A stretch of 64,000 bases of DNA from Hallerella sp963652365 (GTDB lineage Bacteria > Fibrobacterota > Fibrobacteria > Fibrobacterales > Fibrobacteraceae). The DNA lies in the NCBI GenBank assembly GCA_963652365.1, contig CAVJTH010000008.1, positions 1 to 64,000 on the forward strand, given 5' to 3'. The position numbers and the translations under genes were made by a program. This document shows, in pieces, positions 25,314-33,128 of this stretch (position 1 is its first letter; every line of letters starts with the position of its first letter). Under the pieces are notes generated by a model. The model saw only the letters and a list, made by a program, of their open reading frames with translations, was not told the origin of the DNA and did not search any database.

Positions 25314-26453
25314 CTACGAGAAGAATCCCTTTACTTTTTCGAGCAGGCTGTTCTCCTTTGCGGAGTCCTTGTCCTTGCGAAGTTCGGCGAGCTGTCTGTA
25401 AAGGTCCTTTTCCTTGGAAGAAAGGTCGGTCGGAATGGCGGCGTTCACCTCGACGAAGAGGTTGCCGCGACTCTTGCCGTTTAGCGGGGGCAAGCCCTGT
25501 TCCTTCAAGCGGAATACGGATCCGGGCTGGGTTCCCGCCTGGATCTTGATGGAAATCTCTCCGCCTTCGAGGGTCGGGATGCGCTGCGTTCCGCCTAAGG
25601 CAAGCCGATAGACCGGGATGTCGATCGAACAATGCAAGTCGTCGCCTTCGCGCGTGTAGAAGTCGTCCTTCTTTTCGGTGATGACGACGAGAAGGTCTCC
25701 CGAAGCGCCTCCGCGTGGACCCGCGTGTCCTTCGCCGCGCAGCGTCAGGTACTGTCCTTCCGAAATGCCGACCGGAATCTTGATGGAAATGGTTTCCTCT
25801 TCGAGGTTCCGCCCTTCGCCGTGGCAGACGGAGCACGGCTTCCCGATGACTTCGCCGAGACCGCCGCAATCCGGACACGCCGATTCGCTGACCATCTGGA
25901 AAAACGACCGCGTAACGCGCTGGATGCGGCCTGTGCCGTGGCACGTTGGGCATGTCTTGACATCCGAGCCGCCCCTGCCCGCGCATTCCGTACAGGGAGC
26001 GTAGCGTTTCAGGCGGACCTTCTTGGTCGCTCCCGCGAGAATTTCCTTGTAGGAAAGGGCGATTCGGATCTGAAGGTCCTGTCCGCGCGGAGGCCCCTGC
26101 CGCGAAGATTTCGACGATCTGCCGAAACCGCCAAAGCCGCTGCCAAAGATGTCTCCGAACTGGCTGAAGATGTCCTCGAAATTGCTGCCGCTGAAACCGC
26201 CGAAACCGCCGGTTCCACCCGCGCCTCCCGGCATCGCGTGGCCGAACTGGTCGTATTGGGCGCGCTTTTTCGGGTCGGAAAGAACTTCATAGGCTTCGGC
26301 GGCCTCCTTGAACTTCTCTTCCGCTTCCTTGTTTCCGGGATTCTTGTCCGGGTGATACTTGATGGCGAGCTTCTTGTAGGCGTGCTTGATTTCGTCCGCG
26401 CTTGCGCTTTTGGCAACGCCCAACACTTCGTAGTAATCTCTTTTCTCTGCCAT
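25314..26453 (-). CDS. dnaJ: Chaperone protein DnaJ
   Basis: A 379-residue type I DnaJ: J domain with HPD (residues 1-70, KYHPDKNPGNKEA), Gly/Phe-rich linker (about 75-125), four CxxCxGxG zinc repeats (CTECAGRG, CPTCHGTG, CPDCGGLG, CSVCHGEG) and the C-terminal substrate domain. It stimulates DnaK ATPase activity and delivers unfolded clients. It lies 91 bases after dnaK with a partial terminator hairpin in the gap, and nine bases before the C39 peptidase gene, so it links the chaperones to the amidoligase cluster. Confidence 0.98.
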   Translation of the reverse strand: MAEKRDYYEVLGVAKSASADEIKHAYKKLAIKYHPDKNPGNKEAEEKFKEAAEAYEVLSDPKKRAQYDQFGHAMPGGAGGTGGFGGFSGSNFEDIFSQFGDIFGSGFGGFGRSSKSSRQGPPRGQDLQIRIALSYKEILAGATKKVRLKRYAPCTECAGRGGSDVKTCPTCHGTGRIQRVTRSFFQMVSESACPDCGGLGEVIGKPCSVCHGEGRNLEEETISIKIPVGISEGQYLTLRGEGHAGPRGGASGDLLVVITEKKDDFYTREGDDLHCSIDIPVYRLALGGTQRIPTLEGGEISIKIQAGTQPGSVFRLKEQGLPPLNGKSRGNLFVEVNAAIPTDLSSKEKDLYRQLAELRKDKDSAKENSLLEKVKGFFS

Positions 26454-26483
26454 AATTCGTTCCGTGTAGATGAATCAATACAT

Positions 26484-26518
26484 AAAAGGATTTCCCCTCC
26501 TCGCGAAAGGAAAATCCG
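26484..26518 (-). terminator. Hairpin between dnaK and dnaJ (partial terminator)
   Basis: On the minus strand GGATTTTCC and GGGAAATCC pair across about 12 bases, followed by TTTTATG. The short T-run suggests attenuation rather than full stop, which would lower dnaJ and downstream expression relative to dnaK. Confidence 0.55.
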
Positions 26519-26544
26519 TGTTGTTTCTTAATCGGCAAGACGCA

Positions 26545-28464
26545 TTATTTCTTCTTGTCGTCGTCAACGACCGTGTAGTCTGCGTCGATCGGGCCGTCGT
26601 TCTTGCCGCTTCCCTTCGGCGCTTCGCTTGCGTTCGGGGCAGAAGAGGCTTCCGCGGAAGGACCGCCCTGGGCGGCTCCGGCCATCGAGGAGATCATGCT
26701 CTGCAGCTTGTTTATCGCCGCGTCGATTTCTTCCTTGGAACCGTTTTCCTTCTTGTCCTTGATTTCCTGGATGGCGGCTTCAAGCTGGCTTCTGGTGTCT
26801 GCCGGGATCTTGTCGCCGACTTCCTTCAGCTGCTTTTCCGCCTGATAGACGGTCTGCTCGGCGCGGTTCTTCGCGTCTTCGCGTTCGCGGTCCGCCTTGT
26901 CCTTTTCGGCGTTCGCCTCGGCGTCCTTCTTCATGCGTTCGATGTCCGCTTCGGAAAGACCGCTCGATGTCGTAATCTTGATGGACTGTTCCTTGCCGGT
27001 TTCCTTGTCCTTGGCGCTGACGTGGACGATGCCGTTCGCATCGATGTCGAACGTGACTTCGATCTGAGGCACTCCGCGCGGCTTCGGGCTGATGCCGGTC
27101 AGGTCAAAGTGTCCGAGCGTGCGGTTGTCGCGAGCGTATGTGCGTTCGCCCTGCAAGACGTGAATCGTCACGGCGGACTGGTTGTCTTCGGCCGTGCTGA
27201 ACACCTGGCTCTTCTTGGTCGGAATGGTCGTGTTGCGGTCGATGAGCTTTGTCATCACGCCGCCGAGCGTTTCGATACCGAGGGAAAGCGGGGTCACGTC
27301 GAGCAGAAGGACGTCCTTCACGGAAGAATCGCCCGAAAGGACCGCTCCCTGGACCGCGGCGCCGATGGCCACGACTTCGTCCGGGTTCACGCCCTTGTTC
27401 GGTTCCTTGCCGAAAAATTCCTTGACCTTCGCCTGGACCGCCGGAATGCGGGTCGATCCGCCGACGAGAATCACTTCGTCGATGTCGGAGAGGTTCAAGC
27501 CCGAATCCTGCAGGCACTTCTTGCAGGGACCGACGGTGCGCTCCACGAGGTGCGCGGTGATCTGGTCGAACTTCGCGCGGGTGAGCGTCAAGTCCAGATG
27601 CTTCGGGCCTGTGGCGTCCGCGGTGATGAACGGCAGGTTGATGTTCGTCGAAGTTGTCGCGGAGAGGTCGATCTTCGCCTTTTCCGCGGCGTCCTTCAGG
27701 CGCTGCAAGGCCATCTTGTCGCTCTTCAGGTCGATTCCCGGATTGGTCTTCTTGAACTCGTCGTTGATCCAGTCGATAATGACTTCGTCGAAGTTGTCGC
27801 CGCCGAGCATCGTGTCGCCGTTTGTCGCCTTGACGGTGAACATGCCGTCGTCGATTTCGAGGATGGAAATATCGAAGGTTCCGCCACCGAGGTCATAGAC
27901 GGCGACCTTTTCGCTCTTTTTCGAATCGAGACCGTAGGCGAGAGCCGCAGCGGTCGGTTCGTTCACGATGCGGAGAACGTCGAGTCCCGCGATCTTTCCC
28001 GCGTCCTTTGTCGCCTGGCGCTGGGAATCGCTAAAGTAGGCGGGAACGGTAATCACGGCCTGCGTGACCGGCTGTCCCAGGTAGTCTTCGGCGGTCTTCT
28101 TCATCGCCTGCAGGACCATCGCCGAAATCTCGGGAGGGGCGAATTCCTTGTCTCCGATCTTTACGCGGAGCAGGTCGTTTCCCGAACCGACGATCTTGTA
28201 GGGCATGTGCTTTTCCGCGTCGCTGCATTCTCCGGCGCGACGGCCCATGAAACGCTTGATGGAATAGATCGTGTTTTCCGGATTGGTAATCGCCTGGCGC
28301 TTTGCGACGTGTCCGACGAGCCGTTCTCCGTTCTTGCCGAACGCGACGATGGACGGGGTGGTGCGGAATCCTTCCGCGTTGGCGATGACGACCGGCTTGC
28401 CGCCTTCCATGACGGCGACGCAGCTGTTTGTCGTTCCTAGGTCAATACCGATAATCTTGCTCAT
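26545..28464 (-). CDS. dnaK: Chaperone protein DnaK (Hsp70)
   Basis: A 639-residue Hsp70. The ATPase domain has IIGIDLGTTNSCVAVMEGG, VYDLGGGTFDISILE and ILVGGSTRIPAVQ; the peptide-binding domain follows, and the lid ends in a Gly/Ser/Ala-rich tail and the DADYTVVDDDKKK C-terminus of the EEVD-less bacterial type. The start at 28464 has a strong AAGGAG site. Its own sigma-54 promoter lies at 28501-28518. A long antisense frame covers the gene, a known artefact of GC-rich dnaK codon use. Confidence 0.99.
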   Translation of the reverse strand: MSKIIGIDLGTTNSCVAVMEGGKPVVIANAEGFRTTPSIVAFGKNGERLVGHVAKRQAITNPENTIYSIKRFMGRRAGECSDAEKHMPYKIVGSGNDLLRVKIGDKEFAPPEISAMVLQAMKKTAEDYLGQPVTQAVITVPAYFSDSQRQATKDAGKIAGLDVLRIVNEPTAAALAYGLDSKKSEKVAVYDLGGGTFDISILEIDDGMFTVKATNGDTMLGGDNFDEVIIDWINDEFKKTNPGIDLKSDKMALQRLKDAAEKAKIDLSATTSTNINLPFITADATGPKHLDLTLTRAKFDQITAHLVERTVGPCKKCLQDSGLNLSDIDEVILVGGSTRIPAVQAKVKEFFGKEPNKGVNPDEVVAIGAAVQGAVLSGDSSVKDVLLLDVTPLSLGIETLGGVMTKLIDRNTTIPTKKSQVFSTAEDNQSAVTIHVLQGERTYARDNRTLGHFDLTGISPKPRGVPQIEVTFDIDANGIVHVSAKDKETGKEQSIKITTSSGLSEADIERMKKDAEANAEKDKADREREDAKNRAEQTVYQAEKQLKEVGDKIPADTRSQLEAAIQEIKDKKENGSKEEIDAAINKLQSMISSMAGAAQGGPSAEASSAPNASEAPKGSGKNDGPIDADYTVVDDDKKK

Positions 28465-28500
28465 GGATAAATCTCCTTGTTTTTTTTTCGCCTTTGAATT

Positions 28501-28518
28501 AGCAAAATGCGTGCCAAT
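28501..28518 (-). promoter_or_regulatory. Sigma-54 (RpoN) promoter of dnaK
   Basis: The minus strand reads ATTGGCACGCATTTTGCT: TGGCACG, four bases, TTGCT, an exact match to the -24/-12 consensus with correct spacing. The predicted start is near 28490, giving a leader of about 25 bases before dnaK. The core is identical to that before grpE. Confidence 0.88.
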
Positions 28519-28565
28519 TTTCAAAGTGCCTTAAATTCGCTGTTTTGACGGTCAGTTCCGAAAAG

Positions 28566-28582
28566 TGTTTCATTTTGAAGCG
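28566..28582. promoter_or_regulatory. Upstream inverted repeat of dnaK (candidate enhancer site)
   Basis: TGTTTCA-TTT-TGAAGCG matches TGTTTCA-N3-TGAAACA in 12 of 14 positions. It is centred about 70 bases before the -12 element and overlaps the grpE stop codon. The same motif stands upstream of grpE and groES. Confidence 0.6.
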
Positions 28583-29202
28583 GCGCCGGAAGAAACGATG
28601 ACTTTTGCCGTTTTCAAAAGCTTGTTCTTGAGCCTGTAGCCTTTCTGGAAAACCTGGATCACGTGGGATTCGGGAATCGTGTCCGAGGCTTGGCGCATCA
28701 GGGCTTCGTGGACGTTCGGGTCAAAAGGCTCACCAACCGGATCGAGCTGTTCGAGCCCCGCGTCCTTCAGGATCTTCGCGAACTGGTCATGGATCATCTG
28801 GACGCCCTTGGCGAATGCGTCGTAGTCCTTTTGCCTGTTGTTGTCCGGATGGGCGGCGCGTTCGAAGTTGTCGAGAACTTCGGAAAGCTTTTCGAGAAGC
28901 TTGGCGTTGGCCGTTTCGATGAGGTCTAGCTGTTCCTTGGCGGTGCGGCGACGAAAATTGTCGAATTCGGCCATCAGTCGGACGTAGCGATCCTTGCTTT
29001 CGGCGACCTGGGCCTTGAGCGTTTCGATTTCCGCCTTGGCCTTGTCGAGTTCGGAAGCTTCGGCTGGCTTGGCGGCTTCTTCCTTTTCGTCGTTCTTTTC
29101 GACGGGTTGCTCGGGCTGCTTTTCGGTTGCGGAATTCATCGCCTCTTCCGCTTTCTGGACGATTTCGTCGCTTTCTGGAGCGTTCTTGCTTTCTTCGGAC
29201 AT
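28570..29202 (-). CDS. grpE: Nucleotide exchange factor GrpE
   Basis: A 210-residue GrpE: an acidic disordered N-terminus (to about residue 65), the long coiled-coil dimer stalk (AKAEIETLKAQVAESKDRYV onward, then MAEFDNFRRRTAKEQ) and the C-terminal beta-wing (VGEPFDPNVHEAL). It releases ADP from DnaK and can act as a thermosensor. The ATG at 29202 has an AAAGGA site. It lies 105 bases before dnaK, and each gene has its own sigma-54 promoter. Confidence 0.97.
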   Translation of the reverse strand: MSEESKNAPESDEIVQKAEEAMNSATEKQPEQPVEKNDEKEEAAKPAEASELDKAKAEIETLKAQVAESKDRYVRLMAEFDNFRRRTAKEQLDLIETANAKLLEKLSEVLDNFERAAHPDNNRQKDYDAFAKGVQMIHDQFAKILKDAGLEQLDPVGEPFDPNVHEALMRQASDTIPESHVIQVFQKGYRLKNKLLKTAKVIVSSGAASK

Positions 29203-29240
29203 GGTTTTCCTTTGATCGTTTGAAATTCTAGACAATTTAC

Positions 29241-29258
29241 AGCAAAATGCGTGCCACT
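29241..29258 (-). promoter_or_regulatory. Sigma-54 (RpoN) promoter of grpE
   Basis: The minus strand reads AGTGGCACGCATTTTGCT: TGGCACG-CATT-TTGCT, exact consensus and spacing. The predicted start is near 29230, about 28 bases before the grpE ATG. No CIRCE repeat (TTAGCACTC-N9-GAGTGCTAA) is present. Confidence 0.88.
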
Positions 29259-29296
29259 TGAACTGCGGGAAAAATGCGCCGATTTGGAAGCCTTCC

Positions 29297-29313
29297 TGTT
29301 TAATTTTGAAACG
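29297..29313. promoter_or_regulatory. Upstream inverted repeat of grpE (candidate enhancer site)
   Basis: TGTTTAA-TTT-TGAAACG matches TGTTTCA-N3-TGAAACA in 12 of 14 positions and is centred about 60 bases before the -12 element. It lies just outside the groEL terminator. Confidence 0.6.
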
Positions 29314-29320
29314 GAATGCA

Positions 29321-29358
29321 AAAAAACAGCCCGGTGCCGCATCACGGTGCCGGGCTGC
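29321..29358 (-). terminator. Rho-independent terminator after groEL
   Basis: On the minus strand CAGCCCGG and CCGGGCTG close a long stem-loop containing further complementary bases, followed by a run of T residues. It lies about 20 bases after the groEL stop and shields grpE from read-through. Confidence 0.85.
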
Positions 29359-29377
29359 TTTACGGAATTTGGAAAGA

Positions 29378-31009
29378 TTACATCATTCCGCCCATTCCGC
29401 CGCCCATGCCTTGCGGCATCGGAGCGGGCTTGTCTTCCTTCTTTTCGGCGATGACGCAGTCCGTCGAGAGGAGCATCGACGCGATGGAAGATGCGTTCTT
29501 CAGAGCTGTCTTTGTCACCTTGGCCGGATCGATGACGCCTGCGGCGATGAGGTCTTCGTAGGTGTCCGTCTTGGCGTTGTAGCCGAAGCCGTCCTTGCCT
29601 TCCTTGACCTTGTTCACGATGACGGAATCTTCGAGGCCGGCGTTCTTCACGATCTGGCGAAGCGGTTCCTCGATGGCGCGGCGGATGATTTTCGCACCCG
29701 TCTGTTCGTCGGCGTTGTCGAGCTTGAGCTCGTCGATTGCGCTTGCCGCGCGGATGAGCGCCACTCCGCCGCCCGGAACGATGCCTTCTTCGACAGCGGC
29801 ACGGGTTGCGTGCATCGCGTCATCGACGCGATCCTTCTTTTCCTTCATTTCGACTTCGGTCGCCGCGCCAACCTTGATCACGGCGACGCCACCGGCGAGC
29901 TTCGCCAGGCGTTCCTGGAGCTTTTCGCGGTCGTAGTCGCTGGTTGTCGTCTCGATCTGCTTCTTGATCTGGCCGACACGAGCCTTGATCGCCGCGGCAT
30001 CGCCTGCGCCTTCGACAATCGTCGTGTTGTCCTTGGTGATGGTGACGGACTTGGCGCGTCCGAGAACCGTAATCGGAGCGTCTTCGAGCTTTGCGCCGGT
30101 CTCTTCCGAAACAAGCTGGCCACCGGTCAGAATCGCGATATCCTGGAGCATCGCCTTGCGACGGTCGCCGAATCCCGGAGCCTTGACGGCTGCGACTTTC
30201 AGCGTTCCGCGGATCTTGTTCACGACGAGCGTCGCGAGCGCTTCGCCATCGACATCTTCGGCGACGATGAGGAGCGCCTTGCCCTGCTTCGCGACCTGTT
30301 CGAGAATCGGGAGCAGATCCTTCATGGAGCTGATCTTCTTGTCGTAGAGCAGGATGAACGGATTTTCGAGGCTTACTTCCATCGTTTCCGTGTTGGTCGC
30401 GAAATACGGGGAAAGATAGCCGCGGTCGAACTGCATTCCTTCGACGACGTCGAGGGTCGTTTCGGCGGTCTTCGATTCTTCGAGCGTGATGACGCCGTCC
30501 TTGCCGACCTTTTCCATCGCGCCGGCGAGAAGTTCGCCGATTTCGGCATCGTTGTTAGCGGAAATCGTCGCGACCTGGGCGATATGTTCCTTGCCGTTGA
30601 CCTTGACGGCCATCTTGGCGAGCTTTTCGATGACGGCGTTCACTGCCGCGTCCATGCCGCGCTTGATGTCCATCGGATTGGCGCCCGCGGCGACGTTCTT
30701 GAGACCTTCGCGGGTAATCGCCTGCGCGAGGACTGTCGCCGTTGTCGTTCCGTCGCCTGCGGCGTCGCTTGTCTTGCTTGCGACTTCCTTGGCCATCTGG
30801 GCGCCGAGATTCTCGTAGGTGTCTTCGAGTTCGACTTCCTTCGCGACGGTCACGCCGTCCTTCGTCACGTTCGGAGCCCCGTAGGACTTGCCGATCATCA
30901 CGTTGCGGCCCTTGGGACCCAGGGTGACCTTGACCGCGTTGGCGAGCTTGTCTACGCCCTTCATCAATGCTTCACGGGCTGCGACGTCGAATTTCAGTTG
31001 CTTTGCCAT
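29378..31009 (-). CDS. groEL: Chaperonin GroEL (Hsp60)
   Basis: A 543-residue GroEL with the apical, intermediate and equatorial domains in normal order: TLGPKGRNVMIGKSYGAPNV near the N-terminus, the ATP motif GDGTTTATVLAQAI, the signature AAVEEGIVPGGG and a C-terminal Gly-Met tail (GMGGGMGGMM). It folds proteins in the GroES-capped cavity. It starts 36 bases after groES and shares its sigma-54 promoter. Confidence 0.99.
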   Translation of the reverse strand: MAKQLKFDVAAREALMKGVDKLANAVKVTLGPKGRNVMIGKSYGAPNVTKDGVTVAKEVELEDTYENLGAQMAKEVASKTSDAAGDGTTTATVLAQAITREGLKNVAAGANPMDIKRGMDAAVNAVIEKLAKMAVKVNGKEHIAQVATISANNDAEIGELLAGAMEKVGKDGVITLEESKTAETTLDVVEGMQFDRGYLSPYFATNTETMEVSLENPFILLYDKKISSMKDLLPILEQVAKQGKALLIVAEDVDGEALATLVVNKIRGTLKVAAVKAPGFGDRRKAMLQDIAILTGGQLVSEETGAKLEDAPITVLGRAKSVTITKDNTTIVEGAGDAAAIKARVGQIKKQIETTTSDYDREKLQERLAKLAGGVAVIKVGAATEVEMKEKKDRVDDAMHATRAAVEEGIVPGGGVALIRAASAIDELKLDNADEQTGAKIIRRAIEEPLRQIVKNAGLEDSVIVNKVKEGKDGFGYNAKTDTYEDLIAAGVIDPAKVTKTALKNASSIASMLLSTDCVIAEKKEDKPAPMPQGMGGGMGGMM

Positions 31010-31045
31010 TTTTGAATTCTCCTAGTCTATAAATTCTGTTGCCTG

Positions 31046-31327
31046 TTAGAGGATTGCGAAAATATCGCTTTCGCGGACGATCAGATAGTCCTTGCCATCG
31101 ACCGCGACTTCGGTTCCGCTGTACTTGCCGTAGAGGACCTTGTCGCCGACCTTCACGTCCATCGCGACGGTCTTGCCGCATTCGTCCTTCTTGCCGGGGC
31201 CTACCGCAACGACCGTTCCCTGCATCGGCTTTTCCTTTGCGTTGTCGGGAATGTAGAGACCGCTTTCGGTTTTGGCTTCTGCCGGAGCGGGTTCGATTAA
31301 GACTCTGTCTGCAAGTGGCTTGATCAT
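31046..31327 (-). CDS. groES: Co-chaperonin GroES (Hsp10)
   Basis: A 93-residue GroES: PLADRVLIEPAPAEAKTESG with the mobile loop following (LYIPDNAKEKPMQGTVVAVG), then VGDKVLYGKYSGTEV. It caps GroEL. The leader between promoter and ATG carries a small hairpin (GCCGC with GCGGC arms around CATGGG). Confidence 0.98.
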   Translation of the reverse strand: MIKPLADRVLIEPAPAEAKTESGLYIPDNAKEKPMQGTVVAVGPGKKDECGKTVAMDVKVGDKVLYGKYSGTEVAVDGKDYLIVRESDIFAIL

Positions 31328-31393
31328 GATGATTTTACCTCGTTTGTTGAAATTTGCGCCGCATGGGGCGGCTTCTTTGTTCGCTTAGTGCTA

Positions 31394-31411
31394 TGCAAGA
31401 ATCGTGCCAAT
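31394..31411 (-). promoter_or_regulatory. Sigma-54 (RpoN) promoter of groESL
   Basis: The minus strand reads TTGGCACGATTCTTGCATAG: TGGCACG-ATTC-TTGCA, exact -24/-12 consensus and spacing. The predicted start is near 31383, about 55 bases before groES. No CIRCE element or good sigma-70 box is seen in the leader. Confidence 0.88.
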
Positions 31412-31481
31412 AGGGATTTTAGGGAAAATCTTGCTTAAAATGGCGAAAAAACGGGAAAAAGGCGAATCGTGTTTCACCGGA

Positions 31482-31498
31482 TGTTTCACTTTGAAACA
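31482..31498. promoter_or_regulatory. Perfect inverted repeat upstream of groES (candidate enhancer site)
   Basis: TGTTTCA-CTT-TGAAACA is a perfect seven-base inverted repeat, centred about 94 bases before the -12 element. A further half site (GTTTCA at 31471-31476) stands ten bases to its left, so the regulator may bind as more than one dimer. It gives the reference sequence for the motif near dnaK and grpE. Confidence 0.7.
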
Positions 31499-31586
31499 GA
31501 CAGCCTGTTTTCATGTCCGGAACCTTTTCGGAGCTGTCGCTTGGCTTCTTTGCTATATTTGGGCACAACACAACGCGAGGTTTCCG

Positions 31587-32318
31587 ATGAGCTATCAGTC
31601 CAAGGCCGAAAAGAATTTTCAGAATCTGTCCACGAATCCCTATCCCGGCAGGGGAATCGTGCTTGGAGCGTCTCCGGACGGCAAGTCCCTTGTCCAGGTC
31701 TATTGGATCATGGGGCGGAGCGAAAACAGCCGGAACCGTGTCTTTGAACTCGAGGATTCGGGATTCGTCAGGACCCGTGCCTTTGACGAAAGCAAGCTTT
31801 CCGATCCGCACCTGATCATCTATTACCCGGTGCGCAGCCTGCCGGACGCCCACATCGTCACGAACGGGGACCAGACCGACACGATTTTCGATGCGCTTCG
31901 CCTGGGGGGAACCTTCGAAAGCGCACTTTCGACCAGGAAATACGAAGACGACGCGCCGAACTTTACGCCGCGTATTTCGGGCATCACGTATCGCACGGCA
32001 AGTCCATTCGTGTACCAGCTTTCGATTCTCGAGTCCGCGGACAACTCGGAAGAGGCGGGCTGCGTTCGCGAGACGTTCAGCTACGAAAAGGCTCTTCCGG
32101 GACTTGGACACTTCGTCTCGACCTACGTGACGAACGGAAGCCCGATCCCTTCCTTTGAAGGCGTTCCCCAGTGGATGCCGATTTTCGAAACCGCGGAAAG
32201 GACGCTCGACGCTTACTGGAACGCCCTGGACGATTCGAACAAGGTGTCTCTCCTGGTGAAGTGGATCAATCGGGAAACCTTCTCGGCCCGGACGCTCCTG
32301 GTGAACAAGCTGGGATAG
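31587..32318 (+). CDS. IMP cyclohydrolase (PF07826 type)
   Basis: A 243-residue protein of the IMP cyclohydrolase family related to archaeal PurO, closing the ring of FAICAR to IMP in the last step of purine synthesis. The family pattern NPYPGRGIVLGASPDG, VQVYWIMGRSENSRNRVF and the later FTPRISGI are visible. The start at 31587 (MSYQSKAEKNFQNLS) has a GCGAGG site; the frame extends to 31404 but only through the groES regulatory region. A stand-alone cyclohydrolase suggests that the AICAR transformylase step is a separate enzyme rather than bifunctional PurH. Confidence 0.85.
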   Translation: MSYQSKAEKNFQNLSTNPYPGRGIVLGASPDGKSLVQVYWIMGRSENSRNRVFELEDSGFVRTRAFDESKLSDPHLIIYYPVRSLPDAHIVTNGDQTDTIFDALRLGGTFESALSTRKYEDDAPNFTPRISGITYRTASPFVYQLSILESADNSEEAGCVRETFSYEKALPGLGHFVSTYVTNGSPIPSFEGVPQWMPIFETAERTLDAYWNALDDSNKVSLLVKWINRETFSARTLLVNKLG

Positions 32319-32330
32319 CTTTTTACAGAC

Positions 32331-32368
32331 AAAAAAGACCTTGCTTTCGGGCAAGGTCTTTTTTTTTG
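32331..32368. terminator. Bidirectional terminator
   Basis: AAAAAGACCTTGC and GCAAGGTCTTTTT form a long perfect stem around TTTCGG, with T-runs on both strands. It serves the convergent IMP cyclohydrolase and ABC transporter genes. Confidence 0.93.
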
Positions 32369-32381
32369 TGTTTTCCGGAAT

Positions 32382-33128
32382 CTACTTTCGGAGCGCCGAG
32401 AGGAATTCGCGGAGGCGTTCGTCTTTCGGGTTGTCGAAGATCTCTTCGGGCGAGCCGTCTTCCTTGACGATGCCGTCGGCGAAAAAGAGCACCCGGTTCG
32501 CGACTTCGCGGGCAAAGCCCATCTCGTGCGTGACGACGACCATCGTCATGCCGGAGCTTGCGAGTCTTTTCAGAATCTTCAGGACTTCGCCGACCATTTC
32601 CGGGTCGAGCGCGCTGGTCGGTTCGTCGAAGAGAATCGCTTCGGGGTTCATGGCGAGCGCCCGCGCGATGGCGATGCGCTGTTGTTCTCCGCCGGAAAGC
32701 TGCGCCGGGTAATGGCTTGCCCGGTCGGAAAGCCCGATGCGTTCGAGAAGTTCTTTCGATTTCGCTTCGGCTTCGGGAACGGTCATCTTGCCGAGCTTGA
32801 CCGGGGCGAACATGATGTTCTTCTGCGCGGTCATGTTCTTGAACAGGTTGAACTGCTGGAATACCATGCCGATGCGTTCGCGGACAAGACGGCTCGGGCA
32901 GTCTTTTTCGAGAATGCTCTTGCCGTCGAGCAGAATGTCGCCGCTTGTCGGGCGTTCCAAAAGATTCATCAGGCGCAGGAATGTCGATTTGCCGCAACCG
33001 GAAGGCCCGATGACGGCGATGACGTCGCCCTTGTGGATGTCGAGGGAGACGTCTTTCAGGATTTGCCTGTTCCCGTAGGACTTGCCCAGGTTCCTGATCT
33101 GGATGAGAATTTCACGGTTATCGTTCAT
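32382..33128 (-). CDS. Polar amino-acid ABC transporter ATP-binding protein (GlnQ-like)
   Basis: A 248-residue ABC ATPase with Walker A GPSGCGKST, Q-loop FQQFNLFKNMTA, signature LSGGEQQRIAIARAL, Walker B AILFDEPTSAL and the switch histidine in VVTHEMGFA. The residues after the Q-loop are those of the PAAT (GlnQ/HisP) group. It overlaps the binding protein-permease fusion gene by 11 bases and powers it. Confidence 0.95.
   Translation of the reverse strand: MNDNREILIQIRNLGKSYGNRQILKDVSLDIHKGDVIAVIGPSGCGKSTFLRLMNLLERPTSGDILLDGKSILEKDCPSRLVRERIGMVFQQFNLFKNMTAQKNIMFAPVKLGKMTVPEAEAKSKELLERIGLSDRASHYPAQLSGGEQQRIAIARALAMNPEAILFDEPTSALDPEMVGEVLKILKRLASSGMTMVVVTHEMGFAREVANRVLFFADGIVKEDGSPEEIFDNPKDERLREFLSALRK

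Noticed and set aside
26470..28440. A 656-codon open frame antisense to dnaK
   Set aside because: Long antisense frames over dnaK are a well-known artefact. No ribosome site or motif supports it.
31392..31411. A degenerate CIRCE element at the groESL promoter
   Set aside because: TTAGTGCTA and CGTGCCAA resemble CIRCE arms at first sight, but the arms do not pair and the spacing is wrong. The same bases fit the sigma-54 consensus exactly.
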